DNA from: DASSUW01 sp035717845
GTDB lineage: Bacteria > Actinomycetota > Thermoleophilia > Solirubrobacterales > Solirubrobacteraceae
DNA: 6,793 bases
NCBI GenBank assembly: GCA_035717845.1
Contig: DASTIC010000345.1
Coordinates: 1-6,793 of the forward strand
Reading direction: 5' to 3'
Part shown: positions 1 through 6,037 of the stretch, piece after piece
How positions within the stretch are numbered: the first letter of the stretch is position 1
Layout of the letters: each line of letters begins with the position of its first letter
Program-made: the position numbers and the translations under genes
Notes under the pieces: generated by a model
What the model was told of the DNA's origin: nothing
Databases searched by the model: none
Seen by the model: the letters and a program-made list of their open reading frames with translations, nothing else

Positions 1-924
1 CAGCGCGCGCCGAGCCCAGCGGAGGCCCTCGCGCGGACGCCCGGCCCGGGTCGACGCCCAGCCGAGCGCGTCCGCCGAACGCACGCTGGGAGCCTGCGCC
101 CAGGCCGCCCGCGCCAGCGCGAGGCCGCGCGAGCGGTCGCCGTGGTCGGCCTCGAAGACCGCCAGCTCGACGTCGGCGTTGACGCCCTTGGCGGCGAGCA
201 GCCGCTCCTGGACCCGCACGAGCGCGAGGTCGCGCCGCGCGCGCGCCGGCTGCCCCGCGGCCAGCTCCGCTTCGCCGAGGCCGATCACGTACTCGGGAAG
301 CGGCTGGCGGGCGACCAGCCGTCGCCAGCGGCGGATCGCCTCTCGCAGCCGCCCGGTGGCGGCCGCGACGCGAGCGCGGCCCGCGGCCGCGGGGGCGTAG
401 CCGGGCGCGGCTGCCGAGGCCGCTGCGAAGGCCCGCCGGGCGGCGGCGAGACGGCCGCGGGTCAGCTCGACCGACCCCAGCAGGCTCTGGACGTATGCGA
501 CGTCCTCGCTCGGCGGCCCGCCGGCGACGACCGCCAGCCGCAGCGCCGCGGCGGCGCCCCGCAGCTCGCCGTGCAGCTCACGGAAGTACGACACGCGCGT
601 GTAGGCCGCGAGGCCGGGCCGCAGGTCGACGAAGCGCTGGAGCGTGCGCTCCGCGTCCCGGTAGCGGCCGAGCTCCACGAGCGCGTCCACGAGCACGGGA
701 TAGGCCGCGAGCGCGTCGGGCGCCAGCGCGCGCGACCGGCGGGCGAGGCGCAGCGCCTCGCGAAAGTCGTGCCGGGAGGCCGCGCGGCCGGCGGCCTCCG
801 CGAGCGCGGAGGCGCGGTCGCGCGGCGGGCCCGCCGCCGCCCGCTCGTCGCCCCGCGTGACCGCGAACACGGCCAGCGCGCAGGCGAACGCGAGGACGAC
901 GGCGAAGAGGCGGCGGGCTCGCAT
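1..924 (-). CDS. Exported or membrane-anchored TPR-like repeat protein (3' end beyond window)
   Basis: Reading the minus strand from ATG at 924 gives 308 codons without a stop, to the window edge, so the C-terminus is missing. The N-terminus (MRARRLFAVVLAFACALAVF) is a basic stretch followed by a hydrophobic segment, so it is either a signal peptide or an N-terminal anchor. The remainder is Ala/Arg/Leu-rich and repetitive. Helix pairs such as REALRLARRSRALAPDALAAYPVLVDALVELGRYRDAERTL and later RGRLAAARRAFAAASAAAPG have the small-residue and Pro spacing of tetratricopeptide repeats. This suggests a protein-protein interaction scaffold outside the cytoplasm. A GGGGAG ribosome binding site lies 9 nt before the ATG, inside the end of the DUF4331 gene, and the gap between the two genes is only 5 nt, so they are almost certainly co-transcribed. 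No catalytic domain is visible. The exact family is not recognised. Confidence 0.82.
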   Translation of the reverse strand, partial: MRARRLFAVVLAFACALAVFAVTRGDERAAAGPPRDRASALAEAAGRAASRHDFREALRLARRSRALAPDALAAYPVLVDALVELGRYRDAERTLQRFVDLRPGLAAYTRVSYFRELHGELRGAAAALRLAVVAGGPPSEDVAYVQSLLGSVELTRGRLAAARRAFAAASAAAPGYAPAAAGRARVAAATGRLREAIRRWRRLVARQPLPEYVIGLGEAELAAGQPARARRDLALVRVQERLLAAKGVNADVELAVFEADHGDRSRGLALARAAWAQAPSVRSADALGWASTRAGRPREGLRWARRAL

Positions 925-929
925 CGGCG

Positions 930-2393
930 TCAGCTCCCCGGCGGGGGCTGCGGGACCGGCGCGTGCTGCGGCTCCGTCCGCTTCACGAGCCCGGTGAACC
1001 CGTCCGTCGGCAGCGCCACGTACGGGAACGCCGAGCGGAACGGCTTGTCGTTGCGGTCGACGCCGTCGCCGAGCGGGATCTGCTTGCCGCCCTGATCGGC
1101 CGGCAGCAGCGCGCCGGCGATGACGCGCAGCTCGATGTCGGTGATGTCATCCGCGAGCCGGCGGCCGTTCGGGAAGCCGGCCACGTCGCCCGCCAGCACG
1201 CCGAAGCGGTTCTCGGTCGCCGCGGGCGGAACGCCGAGGTTGAGCTTGAGCGTGTCGGCCGGCGCCGGCTTGGACCCGATCTGCGTCAGCCCGGGCACGC
1301 CGGTCAGGAGCGCCTGGACGATGTCCGTCCGGTTGGTCTCCTTCACGCCGAGGTTGAACAGGGCGTTCAACAGGCGCGCGGGCTCCGGGTTGAGGGCGTA
1401 CTTGCCGAAGTTCGCCAGGTCGTCGGCGGGCGACGTCCGGTTGAACTTGTCCTTCTGGCCGATCGGGATGACGACCTCGTTGATCAGCGGGTTGCCGAGC
1501 CGCGACACCTGCCGCCATCCGCGCTTGACGCGCTTGTGCGCGCCGTGCCCGCGCACGTACAGGCTCCGGCGCTCGGTGGTGGCCCACACGCCGATCACGG
1601 CGTTGCCCGACTTCGCGTCCTTGACCGACTTGCGGTCGCGGGTTACCTCCGACTCGGGCACCTGGAGGACGAACGAGTGGGTGTTGTAGCCCGCGACGTC
1701 GTCCTTGCCGCCGCCCTGGTTGCCGAGGCCGATGTTCGGGCGCCCCGGCTCGTCGATGTTGATCCCGTCGAAGATCGTGTTCAGGTCGAGGAAGAACGGA
1801 TCGTCGGCGGGGCCCACGAACGTCTTGCCGCCGCCCTTGACCGGGGCGATGGCCCCGTTCGACACGGGCGCGTAGTCCGGGATCGTCTTCGGCCCGACGT
1901 TGTCGGGCGCGACCGGCACGTTCGAGGCGATCCGCTTCGTGCGCTTGTGATGGCCGTGCTTGTACGTCTCCTTGTAGAGGTCGTACGACTGGACGAAGTT
2001 GATGTCCGGGTCGTCGACCGAGGTGACGGTGGGCGCCGCGTACAGGAACGACTCCGGGTTGCGGAAGCGCTGCCGGAACTTCCACCGGTAGGCGACGTCC
2101 TCACGGCCGTCGCCCGGGTTGTCGATCTTGTCGTAGTAGCGCGCCTCTGGATCGAGCTTGCCGAAGTACGGCCCGCCGGCCGGCTCCTCGAACGGGATCC
2201 AGTTGGCGACGACGGTGAGGCTGCCGGGAGCGTCCTTCGCCGTGAAGGCGTAGACGTCGGTGTTGTCGGCCGTCGGGTCCGTGAGGATCTTGGGTGCCTC
2301 ACGGTGGCTCGAGCCGATCACTCCGGTGACCGCGATCGAGCCGGCGACGAGCGCGGCGGCCGAGGCCGCGCCAATGGCTTTGGATCTGCGCAT
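930..2393 (-). CDS. Secreted DUF4331 domain protein
   Basis: This is a 487-residue protein of unknown function. The start is set at ATG 2393 because AAGGAG lies 7 nt upstream (2401-2406) and the translation then opens with a signal peptide: basic MRRSK, then a hydrophobic stretch to about residue 27. An in-frame start at 2441 would add 16 residues before the signal and has no such support. The mature part begins SSHREAP, followed by DPTADNTDVYAF (about residues 39-50). The C-terminal part contains DGVDRNDKPFRSAFPYVALP. These are hallmarks of the DUF4331 family, and the length is normal for it. The protein ends in a Pro-rich tail. It should act outside the membrane; the family's biochemical role is not established. 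A TPR protein gene follows after 5 nt and is probably in the same operon. The nearest upstream gene, pdhB, is on the same strand 136 bp away and functionally unrelated. Confidence 0.93.
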   Translation of the reverse strand: MRRSKAIGAASAAALVAGSIAVTGVIGSSHREAPKILTDPTADNTDVYAFTAKDAPGSLTVVANWIPFEEPAGGPYFGKLDPEARYYDKIDNPGDGREDVAYRWKFRQRFRNPESFLYAAPTVTSVDDPDINFVQSYDLYKETYKHGHHKRTKRIASNVPVAPDNVGPKTIPDYAPVSNGAIAPVKGGGKTFVGPADDPFFLDLNTIFDGINIDEPGRPNIGLGNQGGGKDDVAGYNTHSFVLQVPESEVTRDRKSVKDAKSGNAVIGVWATTERRSLYVRGHGAHKRVKRGWRQVSRLGNPLINEVVIPIGQKDKFNRTSPADDLANFGKYALNPEPARLLNALFNLGVKETNRTDIVQALLTGVPGLTQIGSKPAPADTLKLNLGVPPAATENRFGVLAGDVAGFPNGRRLADDITDIELRVIAGALLPADQGGKQIPLGDGVDRNDKPFRSAFPYVALPTDGFTGLVKRTEPQHAPVPQPPPGS

Positions 2394-2400
2394 CCGCGCA

Positions 2401-2406
2401 CTCCTT
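2401..2406 (-). promoter_or_regulatory. Ribosome binding site deciding the DUF4331 start
   Basis: On the minus strand this reads AAGGAG, a near-perfect anti-16S match, 7 nt before ATG 2393. It supports the shorter start over the in-frame ATG at 2441. Confidence 0.75.
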
Positions 2407-2467
2407 GGGGATGGGGGACGAACCGAACGCCTCTGCGCCATCGGGCGCGGCGCGGATCACCCTGGTA

Positions 2468-2481
2468 CTCGCAGCTGCGAG
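2468..2481. repeat. Perfect 14-bp palindrome upstream of the DUF4331 gene
   Basis: CTCGCAGCTGCGAG is identical on both strands. It sits about 75 bp upstream of the DUF4331 start and about 50 bp beyond the pdhB stop. It could be the operator of a dimeric regulator of the exported-protein operon, or a short hairpin (5-bp stem, 4-nt loop). I do not recognise it as the site of a known regulator. Confidence 0.45.
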
Positions 2482-2500
2482 GAGATCGCGGTTAGGGTCA

Positions 2501-2515
2501 CGCCGAATCGCGGCG
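2501..2515 (-). terminator. Possible hairpin terminator after pdhB
   Basis: CGCCG and CGGCG flank a 5-nt loop, 14 nt beyond the pdhB stop codon. There is no T-run after it on the minus strand, so it is not a classic intrinsic terminator. High-GC actinobacteria often lack U-tracts, so it remains a weak candidate for ending the pdhAB transcript. Confidence 0.22.
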
Positions 2516-2529
2516 CCTGCGGACTCTGC

Positions 2530-3516
2530 CTAGAGGTCGCGGAAGGTGGCGAGCACGGCCTCGACGATCTGAGGCTCGTGCGGGTAGGCGATCTGCTCGA
2601 GCGGCTTCGAGTACGGCATCGGCAGGTCGGCGCCGGTGACGCGGGCGATCGGGGCGTCGAGGTGGTCGAACGCCTGCTCCTGGATCAGCGCCGCCAGGTT
2701 GGCGCCGACCCCGCCGTGCGGCCAGCCCTCCTCGACGATGACCGCGCGATTGGTCTTGCGGACGGACTCGAGGATCGTGTCGAGGTCGAGCGGGCGCAGC
2801 GTGCGCGGGTCGATCACCTCGGCCTCGACCTCGTGCTCGGAGGCCAGGGTGTCGGCGGCCTTGAGCGCGGTCAGCGCCATCCGCGAGATGCCGACGATCG
2901 TCACGTCGCTCCCCTCGCGCGTGATCGCCGCCTGGCCGAAGTCGAGCACATAGTCGTCGTCGTCGGGCACGTCGCCGCGCTGGCCGTAGAGGTACTCGTG
3001 CTCGATGAAGACGACCGGGTTGTCGTCGCGGATGGCGGCCTTCAGGAGCCCCTTGGCGTCGGCCGCCGTGGACGGCACGGCGAGGAGCATCCCGGGCACG
3101 TGCAGGTACAGCGCCTCGAGGCAGTGCGAGTGCGTGGGGCCGAGCTGGTGGCCGGCGCCCTGCGGCATGCGGACGACCATCGGGACCTTGGCCTGGCCGC
3201 CGAACATGTAGTGGATCGTCGCCATGTGGTTGACGATCTGGTCCATCGCGAGCAGCGAGAAGTTGATCGTCATCAGCTCGACGACGGGACGCAGCCCGGT
3301 CATCGCGGCGCCGACGCCCATGCCGACGATCGTGTTCTCGGAGATCGGCGTGTCGCGCACGCGCTTCTCGCCGAACTCCTCAAGCAGCCCGGCCGTGACC
3401 TTGAAGGCGCCGTTGAAGACGCCGATGTCCTCGCCCATCAGGAAGACGCGCTCGTCGCGCTGCATCTCCTCGCGCAGCGCCTGGTTGAGGGCCTCGCGGT
3501 AGCGGACGACCGCCAT
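2530..3516 (-). CDS. pdhB: Pyruvate dehydrogenase E1 component, beta subunit
   Basis: The 328-residue beta chain of the heterotetrameric, thiamine-diphosphate-dependent E1 decarboxylates pyruvate and transfers the acetyl group to lipoyl-E2, in the cytoplasm. The transketolase-type pyrimidine-binding domain occupies about residues 4-180 and the transketolase C-terminal domain about 195-318. Glu60, in RDTPISENTIVGMG, corresponds to the conserved glutamate that activates ThDP. The segments GPTHSH (126-131) and VEEGWPHGGVGA (261-272) are also family-typical. The C-terminal pattern VTGADLPMPYSKPLE favours pyruvate over branched-chain substrates. Length is normal for a beta chain without a lipoyl domain. 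ATG 3516 overlaps the pdhA stop by one base (TGATG), indicating translational coupling and equal synthesis. The stop is TAG at 2530-2532. No E2 gene follows. Confidence 0.95.
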   Translation of the reverse strand: MAVVRYREALNQALREEMQRDERVFLMGEDIGVFNGAFKVTAGLLEEFGEKRVRDTPISENTIVGMGVGAAMTGLRPVVELMTINFSLLAMDQIVNHMATIHYMFGGQAKVPMVVRMPQGAGHQLGPTHSHCLEALYLHVPGMLLAVPSTAADAKGLLKAAIRDDNPVVFIEHEYLYGQRGDVPDDDDYVLDFGQAAITREGSDVTIVGISRMALTALKAADTLASEHEVEAEVIDPRTLRPLDLDTILESVRKTNRAVIVEEGWPHGGVGANLAALIQEQAFDHLDAPIARVTGADLPMPYSKPLEQIAYPHEPQIVEAVLATFRDL

Positions 3517-4721
3517 CAGCCCTCGGCCTCTTCGGCGTCGTCCTCCTCGGCCTGAGCCTCGTCGGTGGGCTTCTCGCTTCCCACGTCCTCCTTGTTGGCC
3601 GCGTCGACGGCCTCCTGGTAGGCGTCGGTCGGGCCGCGCTCGGCCTCGGCCAGCGAGCGCTCGTCCTCGCCCTTGTGCACGCCGGCCGACCGCTCGTCGA
3701 CCGAGTACCAGCCCTTGACCTGGTCGCCGAGCACGTAGACGTGGTCGTAGAGCGACTCGGGGGGCGGGAACGCGGCGCGGTCGGCGAAGGCCACCGCCGC
3801 GTCCACCCGCGCGACCGCCGCCTCGTCGAGCTTCTCCGGGTCGCCCTCCTCGAGCACGCCCTCGCGGACGAGGCGGTCGCCGAACGCGGCGATCGGGTCG
3901 CGCTTGCGCCACTCGGCGACCTGCTCCTTCGTGCGGTACTCCTCCGGGTCGGCCATCGAGTGGCCGCGGAAGCGGTAGGTGATGGCCTCGACGAGGACGG
4001 GCTGCCGGTCCTCGCGGGTGCGCCGGATCGCCTCGCGCATGACCTCGTAGGTCTCCGTCACGTCCATGCCGTCGCAGCGCATGCCGGGCACGCCGAAGCC
4101 GTCGCCGCGGCGATGAAGGTCGGTCTGGGCGGTGTGGCGCTCCAGCGCGGTGCCCATCCCGAACTGGTTGTTGGTGACCATGAAGACGACCGGGAGCTTC
4201 CACAGCGCGGCGAGGTTGAGGGTTTCGCCGAAGGTCCCCTGGTTGGCCGCGCCGTCGCCGAACACGCACACCGTGACCTCGTCGAGCTCCTGGTAGTCGG
4301 AGGCGAGCGCCATGCCGGCGGCCAGCGGCAGGTTGCCGCCGACGATCCCGTAGCCGCCCATGAAGCGCTTCTCGAGGTCGAACATGTGCATCGAGCCGCC
4401 GCGCCCGTGCGAGACGCCGTCCTCGCGCCCGAACAGCTCGGCCATGACGCGGTCGGGATCGGCGCCGCGGGCCAGCGCGTGGCCGTGCGAGCGGTAGGTG
4501 GAGATCAGGTAGTCCTCGTCGCGCATCGCGCGGACGGCGCCGACGATCGTCGCCTCCTCGCCGATCGCGAGGTGCAGGAAGCCACCGACCTTGGCCTTCG
4601 CGTACATCTCACCGGCGCGCTCCTCGAAGCGCCGGATGAGCATCATCGCCTCGAGCCACTCGCGCGCCGCGTCCCGGTCAGGGAGCCCCGCGCCGGCCTC
4701 CTCCTCGGTCACATCGGCCAC
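3516..4721 (-). CDS. pdhA: Pyruvate dehydrogenase E1 component, alpha subunit, with acidic C-terminal extension
   Basis: The alpha chain partners PdhB in the E1 tetramer and binds the diphosphate end of ThDP. From GTG 4721 it has 401 residues. The conserved region starts near residue 20 (LEAMMLIRRFEERAGEMY). HLAIGEEA (50-57) and TYRSHGHALARG (75-86) are family-typical. The ThDP motif runs from GDG (155-157) to NN (184-185). The later YRFRGHSMADPEEYR is the PDH form rather than the branched-chain form, so pyruvate is the likely substrate. The expected end of the family is near residue 330 (ESLYDHVYV). Here about 71 residues follow, rich in Glu and Asp, which is odd. The start is uncertain: no Shine-Dalgarno precedes GTG 4721, and GTG 4712 is possible. 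A promoter-like -10 (TACTGT) 6 nt upstream would fit a leaderless mRNA. The frame stays open farther upstream, but only into the repeat-rich region and the DUF559 gene. Confidence 0.93.
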   Translation of the reverse strand: MADVTEEEAGAGLPDRDAAREWLEAMMLIRRFEERAGEMYAKAKVGGFLHLAIGEEATIVGAVRAMRDEDYLISTYRSHGHALARGADPDRVMAELFGREDGVSHGRGGSMHMFDLEKRFMGGYGIVGGNLPLAAGMALASDYQELDEVTVCVFGDGAANQGTFGETLNLAALWKLPVVFMVTNNQFGMGTALERHTAQTDLHRRGDGFGVPGMRCDGMDVTETYEVMREAIRRTREDRQPVLVEAITYRFRGHSMADPEEYRTKEQVAEWRKRDPIAAFGDRLVREGVLEEGDPEKLDEAAVARVDAAVAFADRAAFPPPESLYDHVYVLGDQVKGWYSVDERSAGVHKGEDERSLAEAERGPTDAYQEAVDAANKEDVGSEKPTDEAQAEEDDAEEAEG

Positions 4722-4727
4722 GGCCGC

Positions 4728-4755
4728 ACAGTACCGCGCGAGTGCAGTTTCGTAA
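4728..4755 (-). promoter_or_regulatory. Candidate pdhA promoter, leaderless transcript likely
   Basis: On the minus strand TTACGA (4755-4750), a 16-nt spacer, and TACTGT (4733-4728) resemble -35 and -10 boxes; the -35 match is only partial. The -10 box ends 6 nt before GTG 4721, so transcription could begin at the start codon itself. This would explain the absence of a Shine-Dalgarno. The spacer contains one copy of the degenerate repeat seen across this intergenic region, which could tie pdhA transcription to whatever binds it. Confidence 0.38.
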
Positions 4756-4955
4756 CGGCTTCGTGCCGCGTTCGCATGAACTGCGGCATTGAGGGGGTGA
4801 GTCCGGGGCGGCGGCGGGCTACTGGGGGCGTGCCCGAACATGCATTTCGGAACACTCGACGCCCTCCGCTCACCCAGTGTCGCGAAACGCATGTCACGGA
4901 TGCCGAACTGCACACTCGAGAGGCGGGAGCCGTCGAGTGGCGCGAAACGCAGCTC
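4738..4955. repeat. Cluster of short degenerate repeats between pdhA and the DUF559 gene
   Basis: About six related words occur, all near CGAA-(A)-C-(T)-GCA followed by CTCG. On the minus strand at 4752-4737 there is CGAAACTGCACTCGCG. On the plus strand there are CGAACATGCATTTCGG (4835-4850), CGGAACACTCGAC (4848-4860), CGAAACGCATGTCACGG (4883-4899), CGAACTGCACACTCGAG (4904-4920) and CGAAACGCAGCTCGGTG (4943-4959). Two pairs are spaced exactly 60 bp: AGTGTCGCGAAACGCA at 4876 against AGTGGCGCGAAACGCA at 4936 (15 of 16 identical), and ACACTCGA at 4852 against 4912. The 249 bp between the two divergent genes hold no convincing separate gene. This may be a regulatory array, the remnant of a mobile intergenic repeat, or the end of an insertion carrying the DUF559 gene. 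Confidence 0.6.
4830..4855. repeat. Imperfect inverted repeat with ATGCAT core
   Basis: Arms CCGAA (4834-4838) and TTCGG (4846-4850) are perfectly complementary around a 7-nt CATGCAT centre. The flanks GTG (4830-4832) and CAC (4853-4855) extend the symmetry with a one-base offset. It has the form of an operator or a small cruciform and is the most symmetric unit of the surrounding repeat cluster. Confidence 0.45.
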
Positions 4956-4970
4956 GGTGACCGGGCCGTT

Positions 4971-5810
4971 GTGGCGTTGGCCGCCCGGCAGCACGGCGTC
5001 GCGACGACTGCGCAGCTCCTCTCCGCCGGTCTCAGTCGAAGCGCGATCGCACACCGCGTCGAGCGTGGGTGGTTGTTTCCGGTGTTCCACGGCGTCTACC
5101 AAGTCGGTCCAGTCGCGGCCGCTCGTGGCCGTGAAATGGCCACCGTCCTCGCAGCCGGGGAGAGCGCCGTGCTAAGCCACCACACAGCCGCCGCACTTTG
5201 GGGGATCCGATCTCACAGCGGTGAAGTTCACGTCACGGTCGGCCGTGGCCACCCGCGCAACAGGCCAGGCCTGCGCATCCATCGATCCCACTCCCTCGAT
5301 GCCGCCGTTCTCCACGGCCTGCCCCTCACCACCCCGGCTCGCACCCTCATCGATCTGGCACCACACATCAGCCAGCACGAGCTCGACCGCGCGACCGAGC
5401 AAGCCCAGATCCTCGGGCTGGCGACGAGAGACGAGATCGCGGCGCAGCTGAAGAGTCAGCGCGGCGTCGGAGCGCTGCGCGCGGCGCTCGAAGACGAGCC
5501 CAGCCTGACCCGCTCAGAGGCCGAACGCCGCCTGCTGCACCTCGTCCGCGCCGCCCGCCTGCCTCGCCCGGAGACCAATGCGATGCTCGGCGGCTACGAG
5601 GTGGACATGCTGTGGCGCGAGCAACGGCTCATCGTCGAGGTCGACGGATACGCCTATCACTCGGGCCGAGCCGCGTTCGAGCGCGACCGCCGCCGCGACG
5701 CCGCCCTCCAGGCCGCGGGCTATCGCGTCGTCCGCTTCACGTGGCGGCAGATCACGCTCGAGCCGCACGTGGTCGTCGCTCAGCTCGCGAGGCTGCTTCA
5801 GACCTCGTAG
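4971..5810 (+). CDS. AbiEi-like winged-helix / DUF559 (Vsr-like) endonuclease-fold protein, orphan
   Basis: From GTG 4971 this is a 279-residue protein. The N-terminal 50 or so residues (LAARQHGVATTAQLLSAGLSRSAIAHRVERGWLFPVFHGVYQVG) match the winged-helix domain of AbiEi-type antitoxins. A central part includes HHTAAALWG and the TPARTLIDLA motif. The C-terminus is a DUF559 domain of the PD-(D/E)XK/Vsr-like fold. Candidate active-site residues are Glu183 (SEAERR), Asp212 (EVDMLW) and Glu223/Asp225 (IVEVDGYAYH), ending in the typical YRVVRFTWRQI. DNA binding and possibly cleavage are implied, but activity is unproven for this architecture. No AbiEii toxin gene adjoins, so it is not a complete type IV toxin-antitoxin pair. 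It is the only plus-strand gene, and its 5' half uses more A/T-ending codons than its neighbours, suggesting transfer. The start is uncertain: GGTGA lies 10 nt before GTG 4971, while in-frame GTG 4830 would add 47 residues encoded by the repeat cluster. Confidence 0.85.
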   Translation: MALAARQHGVATTAQLLSAGLSRSAIAHRVERGWLFPVFHGVYQVGPVAAARGREMATVLAAGESAVLSHHTAAALWGIRSHSGEVHVTVGRGHPRNRPGLRIHRSHSLDAAVLHGLPLTTPARTLIDLAPHISQHELDRATEQAQILGLATRDEIAAQLKSQRGVGALRAALEDEPSLTRSEAERRLLHLVRAARLPRPETNAMLGGYEVDMLWREQRLIVEVDGYAYHSGRAAFERDRRRDAALQAAGYRVVRFTWRQITLEPHVVVAQLARLLQTS

Positions 5811-6037
5811 CGCCGCCAGCGCGCGAGGAAGTCCTGGGCGTCGAGCTGGGCGAGGTCGGCCTTCAGGGCGCGTGCGAGGCGGCCGGTCTGGGATGGCGAC
5901 GTGTCCCAGAAGAGCGCGATCTCCCCCGTGTCGATCTCGAGCACCTCGATGTGGTCGACGTCGCCCGGGGAGCGGAGCAGCGCCGGCCCGCGCCCGGAGC
6001 GATGGACCTTCAGCTCGAACGCGCGGTTCGCTCTCAC
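5798..6037 (-). CDS. Small uncharacterised protein, 79 residues
   Basis: I do not recognise this protein. The start is GTG 6037, which overlaps the stop of the upstream gene as GTGA. GAGG lies 7 nt before the start, and translational coupling is likely. The sequence begins RANRAFELKVHRSGRGPALL, then has an acidic, beta-strand-like centre (HIEVLEIDTGEIALFWD) and ends in a helix-like segment (TGRLARALKADLAQLDAQDFLARWRRYEV). It has no signal peptide, membrane segment or cysteines, so it is probably cytosolic. The same frame is open farther upstream, but that part is low-complexity Arg/Gly antisense to nothing and inside the upstream gene. The 3' end overlaps the convergent DUF559 gene by 13 bp. 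The tight link to a DsbA-like gene and lpd is the only hint of function. Confidence 0.68.
   Translation of the reverse strand: MRANRAFELKVHRSGRGPALLRSPGDVDHIEVLEIDTGEIALFWDTSPSQTGRLARALKADLAQLDAQDFLARWRRYEV

Noticed and set aside
142..1095. Plus-strand open frame of 317 codons opposite the TPR gene
   Set aside because: Low-complexity Arg/Gly/Ala product antisense to a minus-strand gene with a good start, ribosome binding site and signal sequence; a by-product of high GC.
963..2495. Plus-strand open frame of 510 codons opposite the DUF4331 gene
   Set aside because: Its codons mirror the well-supported DUF4331 gene, the product has no recognisable domain, and the frame follows from strong third-position GC on the other strand.
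2260..3555. Plus-strand open frame of 431 codons opposite pdhB
   Set aside because: Antisense to conserved E1 beta sequence; product is compositionally biased and has no domain.
3517..4269. N-terminal extension of the pdhB frame to 4269
   Set aside because: The extension is Arg/Gly-rich and lies out of frame inside pdhA; conserved E1 beta sequence begins exactly at ATG 3516 in the TGATG junction.
4738..4960. CRISPR array
   Set aside because: The repeated words are short, degenerate, unevenly spaced and in both orientations, with no constant repeat and spacer pattern.
3675..4970. Long plus-strand extension of the DUF559 frame
   Set aside because: Most of it is antisense to pdhA. An alternative start at GTG 4830 cannot be excluded, but the added residues are encoded by repeat units and no homology is visible there.
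4722..5102. N-terminal extension of the pdhA frame to 5102
   Set aside because: It would run through the repeat-rich intergenic region and antisense to the DUF559 winged-helix domain; E1 alpha homology begins only after 4721.
4971..5810. Complete type IV (AbiE) toxin-antitoxin system
   Set aside because: Only the AbiEi-like N-terminal domain is present, fused to DUF559; no nucleotidyltransferase (AbiEii) gene lies on either side.
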